A DNA stretch of 64,000 nucleotides from Actinobacillus indolicus. Its GTDB lineage: Bacteria > Pseudomonadota > Gammaproteobacteria > Enterobacterales > Pasteurellaceae. Positions 9,291-19,369 of the stretch are shown here, in pieces; within the stretch, counting starts at the first letter, position 1, and each line of letters opens with the position of its first letter. The position numbers were made by a program, and so were the translations under genes. The notes beneath the pieces are model-generated. The model did no database searches. It had not been told where the DNA came from and saw only the letters and a list, made by a program, of their open reading frames with translations. The DNA lies in the NCBI RefSeq assembly GCF_901764975.1, contig NZ_CABFKH010000001.1:1-64000 (forward strand), in the 5' to 3' direction.

Positions 9291-9959
9291 TCATTTACGG
9301 CGAAAAGCCCGTCGGCGAGAGTGAAAACGTTGAGTTTGGCTTTTCAATGTCGCAATAGGCAATTTAATTGGCAATGGTGCAATGGCATGATTTCTGCCTG
9401 AAAAATAGAAAAAACAGCTAACAAACAATCCACCCGCTAAAAATAATATAACCAACTCCCCGTAAAGTAAGTGAAACAGCTCATTAATTTTACTTTGGGT
9501 TGTTTGGCCATATTGAGAATTAAAGGTGACTCTCAAAAAACCGACTAAATCATCCTGAGCCAAAATGGGTTCGACAATTTGTTGTGTTGTTTTCAGCTCA
9601 TTTTGCTCTTCATGACTTAATTTAGGTTTAAATTCCAATGCATTACTACTTTGTGCTAACAACGTACCAGAAGGTGAATAAAGATTGGCATCAATCACAA
9701 ACTCTTCTTTGGCAAAGGTATCTAATGCTTCGACTAGCTCTTCGGTTTTTGCATTTTTTACTAGCATTAACGAAAATAATTTTGCTTGCTGACGCACGAG
9801 CAAATGAGAAAGGTTTGTGACTTGATTAACACCTGCAAGTTGCGAACCAACTTTAAAATGGTTTATGCCATTTAAGATAATTGCAACAATCACGCAACAA
9901 AGCACAACAATTATTGCAATAATGCTACTTTTTACCGCTTTTTCACGAGAAATATACAT
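9291..9959 (-). CDS. ytjB: YtjB/Smp family membrane protein
   Basis: About 222 residues with an N-terminal transmembrane helix (about 12-33), a periplasmic segment of roughly 115 residues, a second helix (about 160-182) and a basic C-terminal tail. This matches the YtjB (Smp, AhpA-like) family, whose gene lies divergent from serB in enterics exactly as here. Its function is not established. The start at 9959 is preferred over the ATG four codons upstream because GAGGG lies at proper spacing before it. Confidence 0.75.
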   Translation of the reverse strand: MYISREKAVKSSIIAIIVVLCCVIVAIILNGINHFKVGSQLAGVNQVTNLSHLLVRQQAKLFSLMLVKNAKTEELVEALDTFAKEEFVIDANLYSPSGTLLAQSSNALEFKPKLSHEEQNELKTTQQIVEPILAQDDLVGFLRVTFNSQYGQTTQSKINELFHLLYGELVILFLAGGLFVSCFFYFSGRNHAIAPLPIKLPIATLKSQTQRFHSRRRAFRRK

Positions 9960-10042
9960 AGTTGCCCTCATAAATTACGCGTGATTGTAACACGGAATTT
10001 TGTTAAATTAGCAAAAATTCAACACAACATCTTGGAAGCCTT

Positions 10043-11406
<1,364 letters not shown>

Positions 11407-11429
11407 TCAATCTCTTCTGTAAAGATAAA

Positions 11430-11464
11430 AAAACGTCATGTAATTTGGAATACATGACGTTTTT
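11430..11464. terminator. Bidirectional terminator yajQ / map
   Basis: AAAACGTCATGTA-ATTTGGAA-TACATGACGTTTT, a 13-bp perfect stem with A-run on the left and T-run on the right. It can stop transcription from both convergent genes. Confidence 0.88.
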
Positions 11465-11479
11465 AATTAGCGTAAAAGA

Positions 11480-12286
11480 TTAACTATTTTTCATAAAACG
11501 CTGGATTCTGCCTGATGCAATTTCTTCATCTCGAATGGTCATAATTTCACACCCATCTTTGGTAATCACGATTTGATGTTCATACTGAGCAGAATGGCTA
11601 CGATCTTTCGTTTTTACTGTCCAACCGTCGCCCATTAAACGAATTTCTTTCTTACCCGCATTGATCATTGGTTCAATCGTAAAGACCATACCTTCCTGTA
11701 AAATAACCCCTTCATCATCAGCGTAATAATGTAGTACTTGCGGATCGCTATGAAATTGATCGCCGATACCATGCCCACAATATTCGCGAACCACTGAAAA
11801 GCCTTCTTTTTCCGCATATTGCTGAATAACTTTTCCAATCTGATTTAAACGAATACCTGGTTTTACGGTACGTAAAGCAATATAGAGTGATTCTAATGTT
11901 ACATCTAAAAGGCGTTTATCTTTAACACTAGGCCCACCAACGACATACATTTTTGAGTTATCGCCAAAATAACCGTCTTTGATCACCGTCACATCAATAT
12001 TTAGGATATCGCCTTTTTTTAGCTTTTTATCGGGACTTGGAATACCATGGCAGACAACTTCATTGAGAGAAATGCACGTCGCATTAGGATAGCCGTGATA
12101 GCCTAAACAAGCAGGAATTGCTTGCTGTTCTTTTTCAATATATTCGTGACAAATACGATCTAATTCGCCTGTGGTCACGCCTTCTTTTACGTAAGGTTCG
12201 ATCATCACTAATACATCGGAAGCAAGTTTACAGGCTACACGTAGTTTCTCAATTTCTGCATCAGTTCGGATTGGAATATTTTTCAT
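11480..12286 (-). CDS. map: Methionine aminopeptidase, type I
   Basis: Removes the initiator Met from nascent proteins. 268 residues with the five metal ligands of the M24A family: Asp98 (NIDVT), Asp109 (GDNS), His in CGHGIG (about 172), Glu in TIEPM (about 205) and Glu in YEHQIV (about 236). The GHGIG loop continues GDQFHSDPQ rather than the more usual GRGFHEEPQ, a small divergence near the active site. Single gene, convergent with yajQ and downstream of srmB on the same strand with a 64-base gap. Confidence 0.95.
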   Translation of the reverse strand: MKNIPIRTDAEIEKLRVACKLASDVLVMIEPYVKEGVTTGELDRICHEYIEKEQQAIPACLGYHGYPNATCISLNEVVCHGIPSPDKKLKKGDILNIDVTVIKDGYFGDNSKMYVVGGPSVKDKRLLDVTLESLYIALRTVKPGIRLNQIGKVIQQYAEKEGFSVVREYCGHGIGDQFHSDPQVLHYYADDEGVILQEGMVFTIEPMINAGKKEIRLMGDGWTVKTKDRSHSAQYEHQIVITKDGCEIMTIRDEEIASGRIQRFMKNS

Positions 12287-12350
12287 TTTTACATCTCATT
12301 CAAATTAATACGATAAGCTTACATTGGCTTATTTAACTTGTCATCATACA

Positions 12351-13688
12351 CTATTTTTCACTTTCTTGGTTTACCGATTGCCCCGTCGGCTTTCTCCGTT
12401 TACCAATATTCTTCGTATCTTTGTGACGGACTTTCACTTTTTTCTTCAAGCTCTCTTTTTTCTCTTCTTTCTTTTTCTTAATCCGCGCTTTCTCTTTTTT
12501 CGATACCGTATTCACTTCACTATCTTTCGGGGCTTTGGTGCGTGGTGCTAAGCCTTCAATAATACGTGGTTTTAATGGCTCTTCCGTATAACGTTTAATT
12601 TTGCCAAGTAGCTTGTAATCGTGAGCTTCGACTAACGATACGGCTGAACCTTTTTTACCTGCACGAGCTGTACGCCCGATACGGTGTAGGTAAGTATCCG
12701 CACTGTATGGCAGGTCAAAGTTAATCACAAAATCGACATCATCAATATCAATCCCACGAGCTGCCACGTCCGTCGCCACCAACACATTTACCACACCGTC
12801 TTTTAAGCGAGCAATCGCTTGATTACGTTGTGTCTGTGCCATTTCGCCTTCCAGATAAGTTGAACGAATACCACGTTTACGTAAGGTCTCGCTTAGCTCT
12901 CGCACACTTTCACGGCGACGAACAAACACAATGCTTCGTTCAATCTCAAATTCACTTATCAAACGAGCAAGTAATTTGGTTTTATGTTCAAGATTATCTG
13001 CGTGATAATACCACTGCTGAATTTTCTTACGTTCACGGCGACTTGGCTCTGCGTCAATCTGAACGGGATCATTTAAAATGCGTTCAGCAAAATCCACTAA
13101 CAATTCGCCTTCCAAGGTGGCAGAAAAGAGCCAAGTATATTTACGCCAACGGGTTTCCGCCGCGATTTTTTCGGCATCTTGCCCGAACCCCATTTGCAAC
13201 ATACGATCTGCTTCATCAAAAATTAAAATCTCGACAGAACGGCAATCAAAATTTTCTTCTTGAATATACTGTTGTAAACGCCCCGGTGTTGCCACCACAA
13301 GATCTTGATTAGTGTTAAACACTTCGCCGTGGTTTTGATAAGCGACACCGCCTGTAATGGTGGCAATTTTCAAGTTGGTAAATTGTGCCAACTCTTCCGC
13401 TTGCTGTGCAACTTGCATCGCTAATTCACGGGTTGGCGTTAAAATTAAAATACGTGGTGGACCGGGTTTACGGCGTGGGTGATCGAGCAAATGTTGTAAC
13501 GCAGGCAATAAAAATGCAGCAGTTTTTCCTGTGCCTGTCGGTGCCGAACCCAACACATCTCGCCCTTCCATTGCAGGCGGAATCGTTTCTTGCTGAATAG
13601 CCGTTGGGCGTTTATAGCCTTTTTTATCCAACGCTTGCAACAGCTCAGGGCTTAAATCAAGTTCTTCAAAAGTGGTTAAATTGTTCAT
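12351..13688 (-). CDS. srmB: ATP-dependent RNA helicase SrmB
   Basis: A DEAD-box helicase acting early in 50S subunit assembly. Motifs in order: Q motif (RPTAIQQETIP), Walker A SAPTGTGKT, PTRELA, DEAD, SAT, ARGIDIDDV, HRIGRTARAG. The C-terminal tail is Lys/Arg/Glu-rich and ends DTKNIGKRRKPTG, as in enteric SrmB. 445 residues from the second ATG (MNNLTTFEEL), chosen because AGAGAAC precedes it while the ATG five codons earlier has no ribosome site. rimI lies 31 bases upstream on the same strand. Confidence 0.93.
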   Translation of the reverse strand: MNNLTTFEELDLSPELLQALDKKGYKRPTAIQQETIPPAMEGRDVLGSAPTGTGKTAAFLLPALQHLLDHPRRKPGPPRILILTPTRELAMQVAQQAEELAQFTNLKIATITGGVAYQNHGEVFNTNQDLVVATPGRLQQYIQEENFDCRSVEILIFDEADRMLQMGFGQDAEKIAAETRWRKYTWLFSATLEGELLVDFAERILNDPVQIDAEPSRRERKKIQQWYYHADNLEHKTKLLARLISEFEIERSIVFVRRRESVRELSETLRKRGIRSTYLEGEMAQTQRNQAIARLKDGVVNVLVATDVAARGIDIDDVDFVINFDLPYSADTYLHRIGRTARAGKKGSAVSLVEAHDYKLLGKIKRYTEEPLKPRIIEGLAPRTKAPKDSEVNTVSKKEKARIKKKKEEKKESLKKKVKVRHKDTKNIGKRRKPTGQSVNQESEK

Positions 13689-13719
13689 TTTGTTCTCTTT
13701 CATATAAAATGGGTGATAG

Positions 13720-14157
13720 CTACAAATATAATGCCATCACCACCGCATTTTCTCGCCCACCATCTTGGGTCGGGTAGTAATTCTTCCGCACCGTCACTTC
13801 ATTAAAGCCTAGTGAGAAGTAAAGTTTTTGTGCTGTTGTGTTTGAAGCTCTCACTTCAAGCCATAATGTCGTGATCTGTTTTTGTTGAAGCTGAGCGATC
13901 AACGCTTGCAACAGTTGCTTGCCATAGCCTTTTCCTTGATAGGCAGGATCAACTGCAATATTAAACAGTGTTGCTTCATCAAGTACAAACTGACAGATCG
14001 CAAAGGCAACAATGCGGTTTTCAACGGATAATTTCAAATTCAAATAGCGTTCGCCTTGACTGTTTAACAGTGTCCCTTTCGCCCACGGCACTAAATGGGC
14101 TTGCTGTTCGATCTCAAAAAGGCGGTCGAAGTCGTTTTCTAAAACGGGGGTAATCAC
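13720..14157 (-). CDS. rimI: Ribosomal protein S18 alanine N-acetyltransferase RimI
   Basis: A GNAT acetyltransferase of 145 residues that acetylates the N-terminal Ala of ribosomal protein S18. The acetyl-CoA loop is visible in YQGKGYGKQLL (about 68-78), preceded by the NIAVDP strand. The C-terminal half has LEVRASNTTAQKLYFSLGF, typical of RimI. Its ATG overlaps the holD stop by 4 bases, the holD-rimI arrangement seen in enterics, so translation is probably coupled. Confidence 0.92.
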   Translation of the reverse strand: MITPVLENDFDRLFEIEQQAHLVPWAKGTLLNSQGERYLNLKLSVENRIVAFAICQFVLDEATLFNIAVDPAYQGKGYGKQLLQALIAQLQQKQITTLWLEVRASNTTAQKLYFSLGFNEVTVRKNYYPTQDGGRENAVVMALYL

Positions 14158-14576
14158 AAAGTTTCCTCAAGTTGCGGGCAAAAAGATTGCATTTGTTGCC
14201 AAAGGTGGCGTTTTTGTTGAGCTTGGCAGAGATATTGCCAAGACTCGCATTTCCAAGCGGTCTGATTTGCAAATTTTTTTGCAAATCGCACCGCTTGTTG
14301 TTCAGGTTGGATCAGCCAGAAAATCGGTTGATGATCGAACTGTAAACGCATTGCTTGCTCAAGGCTAATCCATTGATATTGCTCGTGATTTAATTGCAAG
14401 GCTCGTAAAACATCTTGAAATAACCCTGTCTGTTGGTGATCTTCTTCACATATCACCACTAATTTCACCGTATCCGCCAAGCGAATTTGTGCATCACCTT
14501 TGAGTACTTGCGGTTTAACAAGTATCCATTGGGTTATATTCATTTCTGTTAGAAGCAGATCTCGGCGATTCATCAT
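14154..14576 (-). CDS. holD: DNA polymerase III psi subunit HolD
   Basis: The psi subunit joins chi to the clamp-loader complex and helps hand-off at the lagging strand. 140 residues; the N-terminal RRDLLLTEMNITQWILVKP is the conserved part that binds the clamp loader. A second ATG one codon in is an alternative start. It lies between rimI (overlapping by 4 bases) and the divergent rsmC, as in E. coli. The middle and C-terminus are poorly conserved, as usual for psi. Confidence 0.9.
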   Translation of the reverse strand: MMNRRDLLLTEMNITQWILVKPQVLKGDAQIRLADTVKLVVICEEDHQQTGLFQDVLRALQLNHEQYQWISLEQAMRLQFDHQPIFWLIQPEQQAVRFAKKFANQTAWKCESWQYLCQAQQKRHLWQQMQSFCPQLEETL

Positions 14577-14655
14577 TTTTCCTCATAAAAAGTTGGGGAA
14601 TAGTAGCAAAAATCGGTAAAATGCAGAAATTATTTTGCATTAAATTTGGAAATTT

Positions 14656-15645
14656 ATGTTATCAATCGAAAGCGAAGTGCTTGAACGCCACCTGAGCGTC
14701 TTTGAGCAAAAAAATGTGTTGTTATTTGGCGATGTGCGTGATGATTTTTCAGGTCTGATTCAGCCGATAGCAAAATCTGTGGCGGTGTTCAGTAGCTATT
14801 TTGATTATGCTAGCCATTATAATAACGTGGAATTTGGCTTGGAATGTTATCAGCAAGCAGATTTAGCGGTTTTTTATTGGACAAAGAATAAGCAAGAGTG
14901 TCAATTTCAGTTGTTACAATGGCTTGCAACCGTTCCAGTTGGGCAGGAACTGCTGGTGATAGGTGAAAATCGTGTCGGTGTGCGTTCAGTGGAAACCTTA
15001 CTTGAACCGTTTGGCGAGATTGCCAAAATTGATTCGGCTCGTCGTTGTGGGTTGTACCATTTTAGGCTGGAAAACGTGTCTACTTTTGATAGCAAAAAAT
15101 TCTGGAAATCTTACCGCTTGAATGATCTCAATGTGTTTGCTTTACCTGCGGTATTTAGCTCGGCAGAGCTGGATAATGGCTCTAAATTGTTACTTTCCAC
15201 TTTTAATAAAGGCGATGGATTGAAAGGGAAAGTGTTAGATCTTGGCTGTGGGGCTGGGGTGATTGGGGCATGTCTAAAACAGCAATTTCCGAAAATCAAG
15301 CTGACGATGTCAGATATTCACGCCATGGCATTGGAATCAAGTAAGCGAACACTGGTGGAAAATCAGCTGGAAGGCGATGTGGTAGCAAGTGATGTCTTTT
15401 CCCATATTGATGGGCGTTTTGATCTGATTGTGTCAAATCCACCTTTCCACGACGGTGTAGATACCGCATATCGTGCGGTAGAAGAGTTGATTGCCCAAGC
15501 TAAACAACACCTTAACCGTGGTGGTGAGCTACGCATTGTTGCCAACGCTTTTTTACCTTACCCCGATTTATTGGATAAGGCATTTGGCAGACATCAAGTG
15601 TTAGCGAAGTCGAGTAAGTTTAAGGTCTATTCGGCGAGAGCCTAG
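14656..15645 (+). CDS. rsmC: 16S rRNA G1207 N2-methyltransferase RsmC
   Basis: A 329-residue methyltransferase with a degenerate N-terminal Rossmann domain and a catalytic C-terminal one. The SAM motif is VLDLGCGAGVIG (about 193-204) and the catalytic motif is SNPPFHDG (about 262-269). It is divergent from holD with a short shared control region, a conserved arrangement. It ends convergent with purC at a long hairpin. Confidence 0.95.
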   Translation: MLSIESEVLERHLSVFEQKNVLLFGDVRDDFSGLIQPIAKSVAVFSSYFDYASHYNNVEFGLECYQQADLAVFYWTKNKQECQFQLLQWLATVPVGQELLVIGENRVGVRSVETLLEPFGEIAKIDSARRCGLYHFRLENVSTFDSKKFWKSYRLNDLNVFALPAVFSSAELDNGSKLLLSTFNKGDGLKGKVLDLGCGAGVIGACLKQQFPKIKLTMSDIHAMALESSKRTLVENQLEGDVVASDVFSHIDGRFDLIVSNPPFHDGVDTAYRAVEELIAQAKQHLNRGGELRIVANAFLPYPDLLDKAFGRHQVLAKSSKFKVYSARA

Positions 15646-15660
15646 TTAAAACAGCCAACA

Positions 15661-15697
15661 GCAATTTGCATCTTAATTGAGCTAAGATGCAGATTGC
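15661..15697. terminator. Hairpin between rsmC and purC
   Basis: GCAATTTGCATCTTA pairs with TAAGATGCAGATTGC over 15 positions with one mismatch and a 7-nt loop. It lies between convergent genes and probably ends one or both transcripts, though the flanking T-runs are weak. Confidence 0.6.
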
Positions 15698-15716
15698 TTA
15701 TGCCGTTTTAATGACG

Positions 15717-16574
15717 TTATTTAGTGAGTAAATCGAGTGCTTCTTGATATTTTGCCACGGTTTTTTCAATGACATCGGCAGGCACTTTAGGCGCTGGGGC
15801 TTGTTTGTTCCAACCGCTGTTTTCCAACCAATCTCGAATAAATTGTTTATCAAACGATGGCGGATTTGTCCCTTCTTTATAAGTTTCAACCGACCAAAAA
15901 CGGCTTGAATCTGGGGTTAATACTTCATCCATTAATGTTAATACGCCATTTTCATCTAAACCAAATTCAAATTTGGTGTCACAGATAATAATGCCTTTTG
16001 TTAAGGCATAATCTGCCGCTTCTTTATAAAGACGAATTGCCGCATCACGCACTTTTGCGGCAAGCTCTGCACCGATTTGGCGTTCACATTCAGCGTAACT
16101 GATATTGATATCGTGATCGCCTACTTCCGCTTTGCTTGATGGTGTAAAAATTGGTTCAGGCAATTTGCTTGCTTCAACTAAACCTTCTGGTAATTCAAGA
16201 CCACAAATTGTGCCTGTTTTTTGGTAATCTTTTAAGCCGCTGCCTGTTAAGTAGCCACGAACAATCGACTCAATTTTAACAGGGGTTAAACGCTTACACA
16301 CGACCGCTCGGTATTGAATCGCTTCCGCTTCTTCCTTTGGAAGCACGTCAAAGACAGAATCGCCCGTAAAGTGATTTGGCATAATGTGCGCTAATTTATC
16401 AAACCAAAAGTTAGAAATTTGGGTCAGAATTTCCCCTTTGCGTGGAATCGGATCATCTAAGATGACATCAAAAGCGGATAAGCGATCCGTTGCTACCATA
16501 AGCATACGTTTATCATCAATTTCATAAAGGTCACGGACTTTACCCGAATAGATTTTTTTTAGGCTGATTTGCAT
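15717..16574 (-). CDS. purC: SAICAR synthetase PurC
   Basis: Phosphoribosylaminoimidazole-succinocarboxamide synthase joins aspartate to CAIR in purine synthesis. 285 residues, longer than the roughly 237-residue E. coli form and close to the longer class found in Pasteurellaceae. The N-terminal [14 protein letters not shown] is the ATP-binding lobe; TDRLSAFDV and the central [15 protein letters not shown] are conserved family blocks. It is divergent from the his operon, with a PurR operator between them and a TATAAT box at 16615-16610 on its strand. Confidence 0.95.
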   Translation of the reverse strand: MQISLKKIYSGKVRDLYEIDDKRMLMVATDRLSAFDVILDDPIPRKGEILTQISNFWFDKLAHIMPNHFTGDSVFDVLPKEEAEAIQYRAVVCKRLTPVKIESIVRGYLTGSGLKDYQKTGTICGLELPEGLVEASKLPEPIFTPSSKAEVGDHDINISYAECERQIGAELAAKVRDAAIRLYKEAADYALTKGIIICDTKFEFGLDENGVLTLMDEVLTPDSSRFWSVETYKEGTNPPSFDKQFIRDWLENSGWNKQAPAPKVPADVIEKTVAKYQEALDLLTK

Positions 16575-16622
16575 GGCAGGATTCCTATTAGATTGAACAA
16601 TTCAGGCTAATTATAGCAACTT

Positions 16623-16638
16623 ACGCAAACGTTTGCTA
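16623..16638 (-). promoter_or_regulatory. PurR operator ahead of purC
   Basis: The 16-bp word ACGCAAACGTTTGCTA matches the purine repressor consensus ANGCAANCGNTTNCNT except at the last base. Its centre is the palindrome GCAAACGTTTGC. It lies 8 bases upstream of the purC -10 box (minus strand TATAAT, 16610-16615), where a bound repressor would cover the -35 region. Repression of purC by PurR with hypoxanthine or guanine is the expected result. Confidence 0.8.
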
Positions 16639-16677
16639 TTTGTCATAAAAATAATTTATCTTTAAAACAAAAAAAGC

Positions 16678-16706
16678 TTGTCATCTTTCTCTTTTTATCG
16701 TATTTT
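16678..16706 (+). promoter_or_regulatory. Probable his operon promoter
   Basis: TTGTCA (16678-16683), a 17-bp spacer and TATTTT (16701-16706). It is the only sigma-70-like pair before the leader peptide, which starts 29 bases after the -10 box. The -10 box is off consensus. Confidence 0.6.
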
Positions 16707-16734
16707 GTGAACCATTCATTTTTGGAGCAAAACT

Positions 16735-16782
16735 ATGACAACTTTTATTCGCACTCACCATCATCACCATTTGACCGACTAA
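16735..16782 (+). CDS. hisL: his operon leader peptide
   Basis: A 15-residue peptide, MTTFIRTHHHHHLTD, with five consecutive histidine codons (16756-16770). TTTGGAGC precedes the ATG. This is the classic histidine-sensing leader: when charged tRNA-His is scarce the ribosome stalls on the His run and lets the antiterminator form in the downstream RNA. The peptide itself needs no function. Confidence 0.93.
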   Translation: MTTFIRTHHHHHLTD

Positions 16783-16802
16783 TCTTTCGGGCATTTGGCG
16801 TG

Positions 16803-16886
16803 TTCGGAAGATAACTTCCGAGAGCGAATAGCAGGCTAACAGCACAGATTCACAACCCCTCGGAAGACAACTATCGAGGGGTTTTT
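16803..16886 (+). terminator. his attenuator (pause, antiterminator and terminator hairpins)
   Basis: The terminator is CCCCTCG (16856-16862) with CGAGGGG (16875-16881), then TTTTT. The early hairpin is TCGGAAG-ATAA-CTTCCGA (about 16804-16821). The alternative pairing is exact: CTTCCGAG (16815-16822) with CTCGGAAG (16859-16866), which would break the terminator. Stalling on the His codons of hisL frees CTTCCGAG for this pairing. All elements of transcription attenuation are therefore visible. Confidence 0.9.
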
Positions 16887-16919
16887 CTTTATTCAAAATA
16901 AAAACAGAAGGAACACAAT

Positions 16920-17816
16920 ATGTCAGACAACAGACTTCGCATTGCAATGCAGAAAAAAGGACGTTTAAGCAAAGATTGCAGTGAATTACTCAAACAGTGT
17001 GGGGTAAAAATTACTTGGAATGAACAGCGTTTGATCGCTTATTCCGAAAATCTGCCGATTGAAATTTTACGTGTACGTGATGACGACATTCCGGGGCTGG
17101 TGTTTGACGGCGTGGTGGATCTCGGTATCATCGGCGAAAACGTGTTGGAAGAGGAAGAATTAGGGCGTTTATATGCTGGCGAATCGGTCGAATATAAAAA
17201 GCTCCGTACCTTAGATTTCGGGGGTTGTCGTTTATCATTAGCGATTGATCGTGACCGCACCTACAATGGCGTACAAGATTTCAAAGATGCCCGTATCGCC
17301 ACCTCTTACCCAAACTTACTCAAACGCTACATGGCAGAACAAGGCGTGCCGTTTAAAAATTGTCTATTAACCGGTTCTGTAGAAGTGGCGCCAAGCGCAG
17401 GACTTGCCTCGGCGATTTGCGATTTGGTTTCCTCTGGCGCAACTCTTGAAGCAAACGGTTTAAAAGAAGTCGAAGTAATCTATAAATCCAAAGCTTGCCT
17501 GATTCAACGTGCCGAACCGTTGAGCGCCGACAAACAAGCCCTCGTCGATAAACTGCTCACCCGCATTCAAGGCGTACAACAAGCAGCCGAATCTAAATAC
17601 ATTATGCTCCACGCTCCGAAAGACAAACTCGAAGAAATCACCGCATTGCTACCGGGTGTTGAAAATCCGACGATTCTCCCTCTTGCACACGATAATTCCA
17701 AAGTTGCTATGCACGTGGTCAGCCAAGAGAACTTATTCTGGGAAACGATGGAAAGCCTCAAAGAGATCGGGGCTAGCTCGATTTTAGTGTTACCGATTGA
17801 GAAGATGATGGAGTAG
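16920..17816 (+). CDS. hisG: ATP phosphoribosyltransferase HisG
   Basis: The first, feedback-inhibited step of histidine synthesis, joining ATP and PRPP. 298 residues, the long form with a C-terminal regulatory ACT-like domain (from about residue 225), so no HisZ partner is needed. Family blocks: [14 protein letters not shown] at the start, [10 protein letters not shown], and the PRPP loop around [32 protein letters not shown] precedes the ATG. The 261-base gap to hisD is filled by repeats, unlike the tight spacing usual in his operons. Confidence 0.97.
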   Translation: MSDNRLRIAMQKKGRLSKDCSELLKQCGVKITWNEQRLIAYSENLPIEILRVRDDDIPGLVFDGVVDLGIIGENVLEEEELGRLYAGESVEYKKLRTLDFGGCRLSLAIDRDRTYNGVQDFKDARIATSYPNLLKRYMAEQGVPFKNCLLTGSVEVAPSAGLASAICDLVSSGATLEANGLKEVEVIYKSKACLIQRAEPLSADKQALVDKLLTRIQGVQQAAESKYIMLHAPKDKLEEITALLPGVENPTILPLAHDNSKVAMHVVSQENLFWETMESLKEIGASSILVLPIEKMME

Positions 17817-17821
17817 TTATT

Positions 17822-17976
17822 GTTACTTTTCTTTGCGTTGCCAAAGAAAAGTAACCAAAAGAAAGGCAACCCTACTTCGCCCCTGATCTTCGCTTTATTT
17901 GAATTTGCTTAACGGAAAAATTTAAAACTCGCTTGCTACGCAAGCTCAAACACTAAATTTTTCCTACAAATTCAAA
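17822..17976. repeat. Large nested palindromic element in the hisG-hisD gap
   Basis: Two structures. First, a perfect 14-bp hairpin GTTACTTTTCTTTG / CAAAGAAAAGTAAC with a 6-nt loop (17822-17855). Second, three nested palindromes: TTTGAATTTG (17898) with CAAATTCAAA (ends 17976), inside them GGAAAAATTTA (17914) with TAAATTTTTCC (ends 17964), and at the centre GCTTGC-TAC-GCAAGC (17931-17945). Together they would fold into one long cruciform or RNA arm. It carries no plausible gene. From general familiarity it resembles dispersed intergenic repeats of this family of bacteria, but I could not check that. Confidence 0.65.
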
Positions 17977-18005
17977 GTCGCTCAGGGGGCTCAGAAGGGA
18001 AAATA

Positions 18006-18059
18006 GAGCCGCAGAGCGGCTCAATTATGCGTAACCTAGTACGGCTTTGCCGTGCTAGG
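18006..18059. repeat. Free hairpin doublet of the RAYT2 family before hisD
   Basis: Hairpin GAGCCGC-AGA-GCGGCTC (18006-18022), spacer AATTATGCGTAA (18023-18034), then hairpin CCTAGTACGGC-TTT-GCCGTGCTAGG (18035-18059). The spacer and second hairpin match the doublet downstream of the second transposase (24924-24976) base for base apart from one extra loop T. The first hairpin has a different stem that still pairs. It is thus a transposase-free, non-autonomous copy. Its right edge lies 18 bases before the hisD start. Confidence 0.8.
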
Positions 18060-18077
18060 CAAAAAAGGAACGATACG

Positions 18078-19367
18078 ATGCAAACCCTAATTTGGAACGA
18101 TTTAACCGAAACGGAAAAACAACAAGCCCTAACACGCCCTGCGATTTCCGCATCAAGCGACATCAAAAGTGCGGTGGAAAATATTGTCAATTTAGTGAAA
18201 ATCGAGGGTGATAAGGCGTTATTTGAACTAACAGCAAAATTCGATAAAACCGAACTTAACAGCCTTGTGGTATCAAAAGAGCAGATCGAACAAGCGACAA
18301 AACGCATTCCAGATGAACTAAAACAAGCAATTCAAAATGCCTACCGCAATATCAAAACCTTCCACGAAGCGCAAAAAACGCAAGTCGTGGATGTGGAAAC
18401 CCAAGCGGGCGTGCGTTGCCAAGTGCTGACTCGACCGATTCAACGTGTGGGCTTATATATCCCCGGCGGTTCTGCGCCGCTGTTTTCGACAGTGTTGATG
18501 CTAGCCATTCCCGCCAAAATTGCCGGCTGTCAGAAAGTGGTACTCTGCACACCGCCACCGATTGCCGATGAAATTCTCTACACCGCCAATTTATGTGGGG
18601 TCGAAACGATTTATGCCGTAGGCGGAGCACAGGCGATTACGGCGATGGCGTTCGGCACGGAAACGGTGGCGAAAGTGGATAAAATCTTTGGGCCGGGCAA
18701 CGCTTTTGTGACCGAAGCCAAACGCCAAGTCAGCCAACAGCTCAACGGTGCTGCGATTGATATGCCGGCAGGGCCTTCAGAGGTGTTGGTGTTAGCCGAT
18801 CAATTTGCCGATCCTGATTTTGTCGCCAGCGACTTGCTTTCCCAAGCGGAACACGGCGCCGACAGTCAAGTGATTTTGGTCACGGATAGCCTTGAGCTTG
18901 CTCAAGCCACCGAACAAGCCATCGAACGCCAACTTGCAAAATTACCGCGTAAAGAGACCGCTTGTAAGGCACTTTCGCATAGTCGGGTATTTATTGCTGA
19001 AGACTTACAACAATGTGTTCAAATCAGTAATGCCTACGCTCCCGAACATCTGGTAGTGCAAGTGGAAAATCCAAGAGGCTTGCTCGAGCAACTGGATAAC
19101 GCCGGCTCAATTTTCCTCGGTGCATACAGCCCTGAATCTATGGGCGATTACGCCAGCGGCACTAACCACGTACTACCAACCTACGGCTACACCCGAACCT
19201 ATTCCAGCCTTGGTTTAGCGGATTTTAGCAAACGAATGACCGTGCAAGAACTCACTCCGCAAGGATTTAAAGACTTGGCAAAAACGGTGGAACTGATGGC
19301 AAGTGCGGAACAGTTAGAAGCGCATAAGCAGGCGGTGTCGATTCGATTGGCAAAGATCGAAAAATAA
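18078..19367 (+). CDS. hisD: Histidinol dehydrogenase HisD
   Basis: A zinc enzyme oxidising histidinol to histidine through the aldehyde. 429 residues from the ATG at 18078 ([11 protein letters not shown]), preceded by AAAAGGAACG. An upstream in-frame ATG at 18027 lies inside the hairpin repeat and is rejected. Family landmarks: [15 protein letters not shown], the FGPGN loop, and zinc ligands in [10 protein letters not shown] (about 255-264). An uptake word (ACCGCTTGT) lies within the gene. Its downstream gap to hisC holds another hairpin doublet. Confidence 0.97.
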   Translation: MQTLIWNDLTETEKQQALTRPAISASSDIKSAVENIVNLVKIEGDKALFELTAKFDKTELNSLVVSKEQIEQATKRIPDELKQAIQNAYRNIKTFHEAQKTQVVDVETQAGVRCQVLTRPIQRVGLYIPGGSAPLFSTVLMLAIPAKIAGCQKVVLCTPPPIADEILYTANLCGVETIYAVGGAQAITAMAFGTETVAKVDKIFGPGNAFVTEAKRQVSQQLNGAAIDMPAGPSEVLVLADQFADPDFVASDLLSQAEHGADSQVILVTDSLELAQATEQAIERQLAKLPRKETACKALSHSRVFIAEDLQQCVQISNAYAPEHLVVQVENPRGLLEQLDNAGSIFLGAYSPESMGDYASGTNHVLPTYGYTRTYSSLGLADFSKRMTVQELTPQGFKDLAKTVELMASAEQLEAHKQAVSIRLAKIEK

Positions 19368-19369
19368 TT

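Noticed and set aside
12830..13312. 160-codon plus-strand frame
   Set aside because: Antisense to the conserved helicase core of srmB; no family match.
16681..16947. 88-codon minus-strand frame over the his leader
   Set aside because: It covers the leader peptide, attenuator and hisG start, all of which are explained on the plus strand.
17820..17914. Short frame reading LLFFALPKKSNQKK in the hisG-hisD gap
   Set aside because: No start codon with ribosome site, and it lies wholly in palindromic repeat DNA.
18027..18077. Upstream start for hisD giving 17 extra residues
   Set aside because: Lies in the hairpin doublet; the ATG at 18078 has the ribosome site and the conserved N-terminus.
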